A stretch of DNA of 64,000 bases from Diphasiastrum complanatum (Eukaryota > Streptophyta > Lycopodiopsida > Lycopodiales > Lycopodiaceae), in the NCBI GenBank assembly GCA_029204225.1, contig CM055095.1, positions 70,519,957 to 70,583,956 on the forward strand, given 5' to 3'. Numbering within the stretch: the stretch's first letter is position 1; every line of letters starts with the position of its first letter. Shown piece by piece: positions 21,601 to 35,003 of the stretch. The notes under the pieces are model-generated. The model did not search any database. It was not told the origin of the DNA and worked only from the letters and a program-made list of their open reading frames with translations. A program made the translations under genes and the position numbers.

Positions 21601-24128
21601 ACGCTGTAAAGCATAGTACAAAGGGAGAGTAGGTTAGCAAGATGCATGCCATGTCACCCTAGGCCCTACCTTTTCACACGTGCGAGCTGTTAGGGCTGAA
21701 AAATTCTATAGGAGGGCACACTTTTTTAAGAAGCTTTTCTCAAAAATCACATCTACGCTTCGCATACCATCAAATAGACATTACAAGCAATACATAAAGG
21801 TCATTAAAGATCAGTAGAAGATTCTATTATGTCCAACAATGATCAATAGGCTCAGATCCATCAAAAAATGGATTCTAGGAGGCCACCTACAAGGAAAACT
21901 TTGGTGAATTATTGTCTAAACCTCCAAGCACTAGTGTATCAGGGCTTGAATCAGAGTTAAGTTAAATGTCCATAAGCTTCAGGTACTATAAAAAGAGCTA
22001 TTCTTGCCCAATTTTTGAGATTTTGGGACCTCTTAACTACAGCCTACCAAACCTGTTGAAAACCTCTACAAAGCATTATTTCACGTTTGAAAACGTGCAT
22101 GCAAAGTTTTATGCAAAGATATTGATTCAAACTCCCGAAAAAGTGGAAAAACCATCAATGTTTTTTGTTGTTTGACCAATTTTCGACTTTTTCGGCATGC
22201 TCTAATGGATCAAATCCACATGCAAGTGCAATCAAACCCTAACTACTGTGATTCACCCCACCCACGTGCAAGCACTGAAAGTTTTGATTATGCTCAATAC
22301 CAATCCTTACTAATTTATTTCAGCCCAAATCACCAAATTTTGACCAAAATATAGTCTCAACCCAATATTGACCATATAAATGGAAGCAATCATTAGAACG
22401 CATCATAATGACTGAAAAACAGCAAGTACTATCCTGAAAATCATTAACATACAGTATGTTTGATGAATTTCAAGCTAAAACAGTAAATACAAGTTCGAAA
22501 ACCATAAAAAATTGTCAAAATTAGAATAATTTATGGTGACGGTTATGGAGAAAGTTCATAACACTGTTCTTTAGGTTGAAAACAATCAAGATCCTGAGAA
22601 GCCACTTACTTGGAGGTTAATTTCACCACCAAGAAGAAAAAGCAAGGAGCTATTGTCAAGAAGTTGCAAAAAAGTAAAAAGCGTCTCCACTTCCTGATCG
22701 ATGCAAAGCCAAGCTTTAAGACCACCAAGTGTTCATGTTTTTCAAAATGTTCTGATTACATGTTAGAAAGTTAAGCAATAGTTTACATGTCCTTCTGTGG
22801 AAAAATCATTTCTAAGTCACTTTGCATGTCTGGGAACATGGTAATTAGTGTTACAATAGTTTGATCAGTGAAATTTCATACATGAATGCATTTTGGTAAG
22901 CAGCAGTTAAAAAATGATTTTTCAGTTCAGTTACGCTGTTTACGTAAAAAAGTCAATTTTTCCTTAAATTGCTGCATGTGGACTTTGAAGCATGCCGCAT
23001 GGTCCGAAATTATTTCGATTAGAATTGATAATAGTGCAGACATGGGAGCACCTCGAGGTCCTAGCTGCAAACCCCCTTGTAGGTATGTCTTTGGAGTTGT
23101 AGTGGTATCCACTTTTCTTCATTTGCCGGTGATCTATGGGCTTTATAGAAGATGGTGACATTTTGTTTTTTATGGAGATTTATGAGCGTTGTGAGAGAGG
23201 CTAAGCTTTTCCTGGCTACACACGGGAGTTCACTCTTAGAGAGGAGGTCAGATAGGTGGCAGAGACTCATGTGACGTTGCATGCATATTCAAAAGATACT
23301 TACGACCATCTCTTTCATGTGTGCAGCAGGATGAGCAACCAAGATGTATTTGAATCAAGCTTCTTGGTGTTGATATTGGGCTAGAACAGGAGGTCTTCAT
23401 TGCAACATAGATTATTTTCCTCTGGAGACTTCCTTTCAATTTATTGACATAGATGTATTTCCATATGCAAATATCTCAATAGCAATTGTTTTATTCTTTG
23501 AGCTGTTCTTTTATTGTGTGATTAATGCATGGACATTAGACTATTAGGACGTGATATAGAGGATGACCTTGTACGTCTACTTGCATTGGAAAATGATTAG
23601 ATGTGTGCCTATTCGATACATTTCTCAAACAGAGGAGCAGATGGGAACCTATCCTTACTATGATACCTAGAATTGAGGCTGTCATAAGGTTTCTCACCTT
23701 TTAGAATTGGCCTTTTTAGAATTGGAAGAATTGATAGTTTAGGAAATTTAGAAATGGGGTTTGTAAGAAAGAAACGGAAAATATCATTTATTTTTTAATA
23801 CCAATTTTTGTTATAAAAAAATATCAAAATAACTTGAAAACAATCATTTGTCCTGCATTTCACATAGTTTACTTCTTAGTAATACTTATATGATACATAA
23901 TTGTCATTGCAATGGGCAATATGAAGTTTTGACTCTTGAGCGCACACAACAATTGACAAAGTTTGTCAGAATACAAAACCAAATATAATCACAATTCAAA
24001 ATGAATGTAACCATGATTGAAATTGGAATTTAACCATGTGGCATGATCCTTTAAGTATTATAAGCAAGATCCATTATCCATATTGAACTCAAATAATCAA
24101 GTCACAAAAGGCATCTAAATTCCAGTTC

Positions 24129-24196
<68 letters not shown>

Positions 24197-27100
24197 GGTC
24201 TCAATTTCCTCAACGGTCTTCCTTAGTGGCCGTCTTTCTCTGGGTACATGTCATCGTTTTGGCGGCAGATACAGTGTTGTCAATTATTTTATAGCATCAC
24301 CTGCTCTGCTTCCCCACTTGCAATCTCTCACTATTTCTCCCCTAGTTCTTTCTGACCACTCTATGTTGTACCTTTCCTTTGTCCCTCCCCTTCACCCACC
24401 TTCTTGTCCCTCCATTCCGCACCTCCAACCTCCTTTTTCTTGTATACCTCCCCATAAACGCCAGGACTACATTGACTGTCTCACGTGCACTTGCCCACTT
24501 CCCCTTTTCTTCGAATCTCTCGACCCAAGCCTCCTTTCTCACCACCTCTCTCACCATTGCTGCTGCAGTCGTCTCCCCTGCCCCCCGCCGTAGCTCTGCT
24601 CATCGCAGGACACATAATAAATGGTATGACAAATCTTGATCTTCCTTCGAAACCTATCTCAAGTACGTCCGATCCGTTTCACCTTTGCTCTCTTCCCTGG
24701 TTGAAAAATAGTATTGCACATTTCTACACCGCAACAAAGCTGTATACAGTACGACCCGCTTAGCCCGACTACTTGACAACTTACACTCAGCCTCCTCCAC
24801 TGCCTTTTGGAGGGATTTTCTTCCTAAGTGTCACACCATTTCTCCCATCCCTCTCCAGTCCTGGATTGATCATGCGACCCACCTCTATACCACCCAATAC
24901 CCCCCACTCCTTTTGTCTTCCTGCCCACTTCATTGTGACCTTTTCAATCCCCATATCGTTGAAGAGGTTATTCGTCAGCTCCACAACCACCATTCTCTTG
25001 ATGTCAATTTCCTTTCTGCTGAACTCATCAAACCCGTGGCCCAACTTGCTTCCCCTCTTCTTGCACATTGCTTCAATCGCTCTGTTACCGAAGGTCTTCC
25101 TACATCCTGGGCAACCAACCTCCTTTGCCCCATTTTGAAAAAAGGTGATGCACTGCAAGCTGACAACTACCGGACCATCATGATCAGCCACACTATCACT
25201 AAAGTCTTTGGCGCCGTCCTTCATCGCCTACTTTCTATGGAGGCTGATTCACGTGGACTCTATGCTACGGGATAGGCGGGCTTTCGCCGCGGTTACCGCA
25301 CCCTTGATCATGTGCTCACCCTGCGCAACATTGTTGAAGAAGCCAAACATGCGGGCCGCAAAGTTTTTGCTTGCTTCGTCGACCTGCAAAAAGCTTTTGA
25401 TTTAGTTTCTCGAGATCTTCTTTGCAGGTTACGGCAGCTTCTTATTTATGACTCTATGCTTGTAGCGATTATTACCTTGTATGAGAGGGTTTCTAGCAAG
25501 GATTTGGCAAGGGTCTAATTTGTCTGCTCCTACCTGCAGCAATGTTGGTGTTAAGCAAGGTTGTCCCTTGTCCACTAGTCTATTCGCCCTTATGTAGATG
25601 ATTTGGAGCGCCTTATCTGTGAAGAAGGTGGGGAAGGTTGTCCGCTTGCTCACTTGATTATTCTTATCCTTCTTTATGCTGATGACATTGTTCTTCTTTC
25701 TTCTTCCCCGGCTGGGGTGTGGTCTGCAGCGTCACTTACATGTCTTACATCATTTTTGTACCTTATGGGGCCTGTCTGTCAACCTAGGGAAAACTAAGGT
25801 CTTGATTTTCAACACTAATCGTCACAGTCTTCACAACTATCACTTTCTATACGCTGGGCTTTGCGCGGAGTTTGCCACCCCTCCCATCATTCTCGAGGGG
25901 TTTTTTCATATTATATGCCTTCTTTAGCGCATTCAACATATTCACCCTTCCCACCCTGATAGATATATTGCAGCCGCACTTTGGTCTTCTTCTGCTCTTG
26001 CTGCTTCCAATACCAAGATTTCATGGTACCAACAGGTGGTGGATTTACTACGTTCTTTGGACATCTTTGTCACGGACCTTCCATCAGGCACAAATCGGTA
26101 TATTCGCCGCCAGCTCTTTCGTCGTTACATACAGCACACATGGGGACCCAACTTAGCTTCCCGACCAAGACACACGTTCTTTCCCTTGATCCAGCCGGTT
26201 TACCTCTGCTCCCGCTGTATCTCTCACAGTCACTCTCATACGGCTTGCGTTACCGCATTGGACAGCTATTACTCTTATCATTCTATTCAAGTCAAAAGGA
26301 GAAAGAATAAAAGTATTGAGACTCAAATCTAAATTGAAGGGCACATGGATTTTCTTGGATGATAATGCAGGAAAGTTTTTCATGAGGCCAAGGCATTTGA
26401 TTGATTTGCTATTTATTGGGATGGTTAGGTTAGATAGTTAGATTGTGGACCATCTACTTCTAGTGCCTAGGAAGTTGGGGTTCTCGAGCATAGGAGCTGC
26501 TCGGGACCTCATCCATACCACATTCGCATTGGGCTATGGAACTGTAATGACATTCATTCACGGTAGGAGATTTAGTAGTTTTCATCTCTATCCTTCTTTT
26601 TACAGAGACTCATGAGAGTCAGCTGATGGGATTAATAGAGTGTCAAGGATTAAGGTGGGTTTGTCTTTCATCCAGAGACTAGATCTGTGGGTGGCAGAGG
26701 TTCGGGTGGAGTGGCATGCTTTTTCAGGGACTTACTTTGGCCTATCATTGATCTGATTCGACAAGATGAATAGGCACAATATCTTTGGATTTAGTTTCTT
26801 GATCAGAGCCTTGGACTTGACAGGGATATGTATTTGGCAGTTTGCTATTTACCACCAAATTCTTTAGCTTTTGTTGATAGTGTGGCCTCTCCGTACGTTG
26901 ATCGCTCTTTGAATATTCTCCTTTACTTTGAGTGTGGTCATGCCCTTCTTGCCAAGGACATTTTCTAGACAGACAGAGTTTCATGTAGTTACTATTGACC
27001 CTTTGAGGATACATGCCTTGGATGGTATGGATATGGGGATCAACAAGATATTTGCTAATGTTGGTGGCCCAAGTTCTACATATGGTGAGCATTTTCTTCT

Positions 27101-30100
27101 GCTAGACGAGGCTCATGAGCTTGCCATTTTTAATGGCTCGTCTTGCTAGTCGAGTTCTAGTGACTATACTTGCCAGCCTCATAGTGGTGGCCACAGTGTT
27201 GTGGACTATTTCATGGGGTGGGTCACCAGTATGTAAACAACTCCATCTACAAGTTATTCATGCACAATCTTTGTTCTCTAATCATCATCGTAACGTCGAA
27301 TGTTAATATAGTTACACTTATCATTACAAAAAGAGTTCATACGATGCTTGTGAAGGCAAGAGACTTGTTGATCTTCTTTATAGCTCTTTGTTGATCTTCT
27401 TTGTAGCTCTTCTTTTGGTGCTTTCCCCACCTTCATTGTTGAGAGATCTGCATCACTAGACTGAGTATGCCACATCACTCTCTGGCCAATGAGAGGTTGA
27501 AATCCTGTCGAGCACGAGATATCGATGACTTAGAGAGGTCGAATTCATGATTCATGCCGCTGATATACTTGCACCTATTTTGGTCCTTAATCATGCCATC
27601 TTCTTTGCTTTTCCTTCAACAATATCATCCAATATCATCCAGATTCCACAAGAGTGGTGACCCCATGAAGCCTAATAACTATCGTACGATTATGATTGGG
27701 GCACATTGTGGCTAAGCTTTATGGCATTGCTGTTTTGTGGATTTCTGAAAAGCTTTTCCCTCAGTTCCACGACATATGCTATCCAGAGGTTGAGGGATCT
27801 TAGCTTTTGTAATTGATACCATACTACTATCATTGCATTGTATGAGCAGGTTTGGGGATGCTTCAGATTTGAGGTCCGTCTCTCTAAGAGAGTTAGGAGT
27901 ATTATTGTTGTGAAGCAGGGTTGTTCTCTCTTTGCCACACTTTTTGATTTGTATATTGATGAGCTTGAGAAAATTATCAAACAAGATGGTGGTCTTGGTT
28001 GTAGGCTTGGTGACATACTTATTTCCATTCTACTTTATGTTGACGATGCGGCCTTGCTTTCTTCTTCTGGTGAGGGGTTGCAGCGACATTTTGATATGTT
28101 ACAAGTTTTTGAGGATTTATCTGGTTTGATTGTGCATACCAGGAAAACCTAGATTATTGTAGTGGCAAGTGCATACCAGGAAAACCTCCAAGATCTTTAT
28201 GTAGTGGCAAGTGTGTACTCTAGGAGGACAACCACTAGATGTGGTATCCTCTTATACTTATTTAGGGACATCCTTCACTGGACCAGCTTTCAGTATGAGA
28301 TAGGCCACCATGGCTCGATTGTGGAAGGTTCATGCTTCTATGGTTAGTATTGAGTAGTGTTTCCACCTGGTTCAGAATCGACTCAGATGAAACAACATGA
28401 ATCGTGATTCTGAACTGGGTCCCTTCCAAAAGAATTGGAAAAAACCGACAATTTTTATTTTATTTTTCCATTTTTTAGATATAATGCTAAAAAATATCTA
28501 CTGTATTATGTATAATGTCTACAGTAAAATCTTATAGATGTTAGATTGCTATTGAAAACATACATTTCAAAGTTCACTATTGCTGGGCTGCAGCCTGAAA
28601 CCATATTACAATTCAGCATACACAGAATCACAAGTGCAAAAGTTGGTTCCAAACAGATCATTTGAAATGGATTATAAAATTAGAGGGAAAAAAAAACTCC
28701 TAACGTGTGTGTGAAAGTTTGGCATATAAAAATTTAGTTAGAACTAACTAGGGAATAGTAGAATTATGAATACCTTGTGCATGTGAATGGAACTTAGGGA
28801 AAGGAAATCTTTAGGCTTTCAACTCTTTCCCATGAATCATCATCCTCAGTGTGTCCATTGGATCAAGCACTCAGAGATAGAACAATCTTTAGGCTTTCAA
28901 CTCTTTCCGTTGGATCAAGCACTCAGAGATAGAACAATCTCTCAACTTTTAGTTCTGAGTACACTTTCTAGTTCTGAAGGTACACTAAGCGAAAAATCTT
29001 CCAAATAGGTAAGATCTTCATCAGATCCAACTGTATCACCTTCATGCAAACTTAACCTCATCCAGCTTACATGAAACACTAGATGAGCAGTAGACTTGTC
29101 TTGAAGATCAAGTTCGTAAGCTAGAGATCTTCTTTATATTCCAAAATGGTCCACAATATCTGGTAGACAATTTCAAATGCTTTTCAATACGCATAGTCCT
29201 AGAATCTATTGGAATCCTAAGATATACCTAGTCATCAGTATTTTGTACTATTCATTGGGTGGTGTAGAGAGAAAATGGCCTCAAAGCCAATGGAGTGCTC
29301 TTAAATATTGTAGGTTGTGCTCTCTCATGATGACAAATGATGAATTAGTAACACTTTGGTAGTGGCTAGTAAGACCTCGGGCATTTCTGAGTTCATACTC
29401 CCTTCAAGGCTACTTCTAAAGAGACCATTGAATAAAAGTAGTCATTCAGCTCCAACAAATTTTAACGTTAAAACACACATCTTAAGAGTCAAGAACTGAG
29501 ATTGCTTGGTTAGAAAATACCTTCTTGAAAGTGGCCAAAAGAAATCCTTGCACTACTTGTGCTAGATTCTAAGGACTTGCTTAGTGGGATACCACACAAA
29601 TGTTTTTATTTTTGATTGTTTTAATGTTTTTTTAAACAGAACTTTGCCATAGGTGATAGGAAAATTGTCTTGAGAGTTCATGCGACATGTTGTAAACCTA
29701 AGAAAGAAACTTTAGCAACACGTTTACATGCTGATGCAGCTGACTATTCTGACCACACTGTAATCAAGAGCTCAGCGTGCTCCTTTCAGGTTTTAAGACC
29801 TCATCAAATGGAGCCGTAGTTTTTCTACATGGAGCTCCGACACAGTCTTACAGCTATCGAGATGTCATCGTAAAGGTGATCGAAATTCCAATTCGCTTCA
29901 CACTCACAAATGCCCACATACAGACGTACACCCTTGCACATGCACATGCACACATACACACATGCCCACATACAGACGTACACCCTTGCACATGCACACA
30001 TATAAAGTGCACAAACAAACATATGGAGCTAAAAGAAGATCTTAATTTCTGGTTTTGTGCTCTGGCGTTTACTTACAATAACATTATATCTTGTACATTT

Positions 30101-33100
30101 TGCTGATTGTGCACAAAAACTTTGTAATATAGTTGTTGCTAAAAGTAACGAAAACCAAGATCTGATGATTGTGTTTTTCTTTCACCCTTGATAACTTTGA
30201 GAACTTAACATATATTTGCTCAACATTAGTAGTAATGGTCCAGCAGCTTTTGCTTTAGGACTGGAGATGAAGCATGGAAGGGTCTGTCTTGTCACAGTTT
30301 TTCTTATGTTTAACAAACAGATGCTTGAAAGTCTCAAAGCAGATGGCAGAAATAGGCTATCATTGCTATGCACCAGATTGGCTTGGCTTTGGTTTTAGCG
30401 AAATGCCAGAGCCTGGAGATGACTTTGCTTATACAGGTGCAGATTCTGGAGCTCAAGCCTTTGCCATGATTTAATTTCTTAGTTGTGATTCTGAATAGGG
30501 ATCATTTTGCACACTTTTAGTAGTCTAGAAGTACCTTTTCTAAAAGATACTGCTAAACAGAGAAGAGCCGAATAAGTGAAAATCAATAACATTCCAATTA
30601 TTTAGATTTTTATGGACTCATATCACTACAATATAAGCTTAGTTTGTCCATGAATTTTTGCTAACATAATGATGCATAATCAGCCATAAGTTTGAAGTTT
30701 GCATTCTCATGACTTCAAGTCTCAAAATTAACAATTGCAGAGGAAGCTTATCATGAGGAATTTGATAAGTTGCTCACTCAACTGGGTTTGGATTCACCAT
30801 TTTCACTTGTGACTCAGGTATTGAGTAAATGCCATCTGTAACTATATAGAATATGTCTATAAGAGTAATGGACAGTTATTCTAATACGTTATTTATGATC
30901 TGATGTTTGCAACAACTGTAGCTCTAATTCTGGTGGAGGTGGACAAACTTGATACTACGGCTGAAGTTGCTTTTCTGTCTTCTGAAATTCTAGTTCCTAG
31001 AAATCACAAAATGTATGCATTTCAGTATTTATCATCTTGGGATTGTTTCTTTATACAGGGCTTTATAGTTGGATCTTATGGACTGACTTGGGCTTTGAAG
31101 AATCCAAGCAGGCTTGTAAAGTTGGGCATATTAAATGGCCCTCTTACTGCTTCAGCAACACTTCCTCCAGTTTTCCAGCAGCTAAGGTATTTCCTCCTTT
31201 CAACAAAAGTACTGTCCTAATACAAAAAAAAAAGAAGCTTGGGCAATAGACAACAAAAAGATTGGGAGGAAAGTATTTCTGTTTGCAAATCAAGGACTAT
31301 GAGGCAATGATACTTGGTGCTAGAAGAAGCAATCTCCTTTTCCGTTAAGCATATGAAATTGCTATTTCATGATGACTTAAACTTCTTGTATAGGAGTTTT
31401 AGACCACCATAATCTTGGATCCCAAATCACCCTATACTGGAATACAGACTGTGGGCTTACTACCAAACAATAGGATTAAACCTTGTCCATCCCTGAACTT
31501 GGAGCATCTATACATCACCTTGAGCCAAGATCTAGACTTCTAGGCATTACACTAGCATCCTATACTGCTTACCCCCCAACCCAAGTGGGATGAATAACTT
31601 ACTCTTAACCCAAAACATATTCACAACAAAGAATTTCCCGGTCTCATACAAATAACCCCTAACCATGAACATAGTCCCGCTAATCATGAACATAGTCCAG
31701 GCACAAGGCTCTTTTTTGGTCAATAGCTTTCTAGAATAATCTATGTTTTAAGATAAAATTGGAACCCTTGATTAACCACTATGTACAATAGCATACATGA
31801 CCGACCCTCTCCCTTGGGAGCTTTACTTCTTCCAGGAGTAAACCATGCTATCTCTTCTTCAATTCATAGCTTCTCTCTATACAAATTGTGAAATTGTGCA
31901 CAATGGTCTTGTTATTTTTATCTCTATATAAATTTGTGAAATTGGATATATTCTAATTTCACAAATAGATATAATGTTACCATATTGGGCATAACCAATC
32001 AACCTCAATCCTACTCATGGCAATTTGCAACTTAATTTGTGGTACCTTTTCAATATCTCATTCGAACTTCAAACTCTTTCAGTAACTCAAAACTATTGGA
32101 CTAATCTTCTCCTAAGTTAATTGCATAAAAAACTCAAGGGGTTGATGATTTGTATTGAATAACATCAATGTTGCAGTACTATGCGAGAATAACATTATGA
32201 TTAACAATAAATAAGAGCATTGAGGACATGCAAATGAAAGAGCAACCAAAATTTAATTGACATAGATCAAATGCAAGTACAATAGAACTTACAAAGCTGG
32301 ACTGTTTCACAATTATGTTAATGCTCCTAGAAACTTATGCCATCACAAAATGGTGCTCATTATTTTATAGGGAGGGGTATTTATCATAGATGCACCGAAT
32401 CGTGATTCTCTGGGTCTGCGATTCGCGAATCGCGATTCTGAACCCAGAATCGCAAAAAAAAAAAAGAATATATATATTTTTTTTTGGAAAAATAGCTTAT
32501 GGCTGAAATTTTTTAGGGGATCAATGGTCAAACCAGCGTTTTGTCTCTCAGAAGTGCAGTAGATGAGGCACAAACAGATCTTATTTTCAGTAGCTATCTG
32601 GTTGTCATTTGCTTTGGTTTTCAGTAAATGTTAATCCTACAGTTTGGGCTATCAATTGTATGGATCACTTTTGCTATCGTTTCACTGGAGATGTGAGTGC
32701 AATGTGCATATAGTTGGGGGCATAAATATTGGGCCCTTCTTGGCGTGCATTTGGACCCCATTTTTATCTACAGGGGGACGGTAGCATTTTTATCTACAGT
32801 GTCTATATAGCAGGGTTCGGGGGGGCGATAGCCCCCCGAGAAATAGGAGTCGGGGTTCGGTATCCCCCCGGTGGTGGTTTGGGGGGCAACGCCCCCCAAC
32901 GGCGGGGTTTGGGGACTACCGGTAGACCCCGGCCCCGACGGTAAGGCCTCTTCATGATTTGGCCTTCCAACTCCTTGAGTGAAAACACACTTTTTGGTGT
33001 TTCGCACCCGAAACAGTCGGCAAACTACACAGTCATAATTCTCTCAGTCAGAGCTTTCATCTGATACCCATATTGCCTAATTTTTTTAAAATTAAAAAAA

Positions 33101-34238
33101 GAAAGCGATTCTACGCGATTCTGGGAAAATCCCGAAACGCGTTTCTGAATCGCGATCAGAATCGCGATTCAGAATTGCGGTGCATGTATATGGTATTTAT
33201 TCTACCACCTACCTCAATCTACCTCCACCTCCTCTTTGAAAGCTTCTAGAAGCTGGAGCTCCACCTCATTTTAAGAAGCTTCTAGAACTTCAGGTTTACA
33301 AATTGTGGGTCACTTCCCCATGGCAAAGACTTACGACGTAGAATTTGTCTCACAAGCGACCCAATAGGCATAACTTAATAGCACAATATATGGCCACATG
33401 GATTTTCCATGGCTGCGATTGCTAACTTTTGTAAGAACGTTGCCCTAGATTGTTTTAAAAAAAGTAATTGGCTACATGGTAACACGGTCTTATCATCTAA
33501 ATTGAAGATTTCCAATGATGAAGAACAATGGCTTACCAGCTTCCTTTATGTTAACGACATTGATAAAGCACAAGACAATCTCTGCTTCATATACATATTC
33601 TTTGTACGGAAATTAGCCATTGATAGACTAAATAGTCCAGACTTTACTCCATTTCCCAATGATCGACGTTATTCAGTTATAGAATCTTTGACGTATGTAA
33701 AGTATGGACTTACCAAACTTCACCTTTAAATTTGATAGGAAATGACACTTTACCTTATCTATTATGTACTTACAAAGCCCACAAGGAATCATTTACGAGT
33801 AAATATTTTGTGAGTTTCTTTCTTGCCATGAGTCAATACAAAGATAGCACATGGTGTGCAATCTTTTTTTATGCCATTACTTGAATGTTTATTAATAAGA
33901 ATTGTGGTTTGGCACATAGTTAAAAATCCCATAATGAAATCCCAAAATAAAAAAAATCTAAAGCTAAAAACATTTTCAAAGGACAATACACATCACCTAA
34001 AATAGATGTTGCTTTCTGACACTCCTTGCCTTGATGGTTATTTTGTGTAGTGCAACTTTCAACTTATCTCTATGTTTCACAATATTTCTTGTGGAAGAGC
34101 TTTTTGTGAATACGTCCACCACTTGGTGATTCCTATTACCATATCAAAGCACAATTTCTCCACTTTGAACCTTATACTAATGAAATGTTGGCCAACTTCA
34201 ATATGGTATGGGGCATGAGGTCCATACAAAATAAAGAG

Positions 34239-34330
<92 letters not shown>

Positions 34331-34955
34331 CCCCCAATAGTAGATTGAAATAATCTATTCCGTTTATCTTGTTCAAGCTTGTTGTGCCATCACAAATTCT
34401 TGTTACATGGATTAGATTTCCATTGCTTTTAAATATTACAATGCTACATTATCTCTAGTTTTTGTATATTTTCGAAGGATATCTATAGATAGTTAAATAT
34501 AATTCATGCTTTGCACTTGCATTTTTTACTACATTAGATTACACATGATAATGTATTGATAATGGCGCTAGATATTTATTTTTGAAGTGTGTGCAACAAT
34601 ACTAAGTATTGTTGTTGCTATCATTAGAATGGATAATTTCACCTTTTTCTTAATGATTTTAATTTCTTTGATCTTCAATTTCAGCTGTACTAGTTATAGG
34701 CTGTTCATTGGCTTGGGCAGAAAGTGTTTTGAATGGAAATGCTAAGTCTTTACAAATGCACTATTTGATGTAGGCTTCCTTTTATCGGTGAATTTACTTG
34801 CCAAAATGCTGTGCTAGCTGAGCGATTTGTTGAAAAGGGTAGCCCGTATGTCTCAAACTTTGACCTTGAAGGTTTTGTGATCGCTAGTTGCTTTATTACC
34901 ATAGCATGATACATTTTTTGGTAACAAACGAAATTATACCTCATGATCCTAAAAT

Positions 34956-35003
<48 letters not shown>

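Noticed and set aside
23061-23439. Small ORFs on both strands near 23 kb as genes
   Set aside because: They have no domains; at best they are a degraded LINE fragment.
24342-25224. Long minus-strand ORFs opposite LINE A
   Set aside because: They are antisense shadows of the C-rich LINE ORF2 sequence.
33409-33729. 106-codon ORF in intron 6 as an exon
   Set aside because: The exon chain is already complete in phase without it and it has no recognisable domain.
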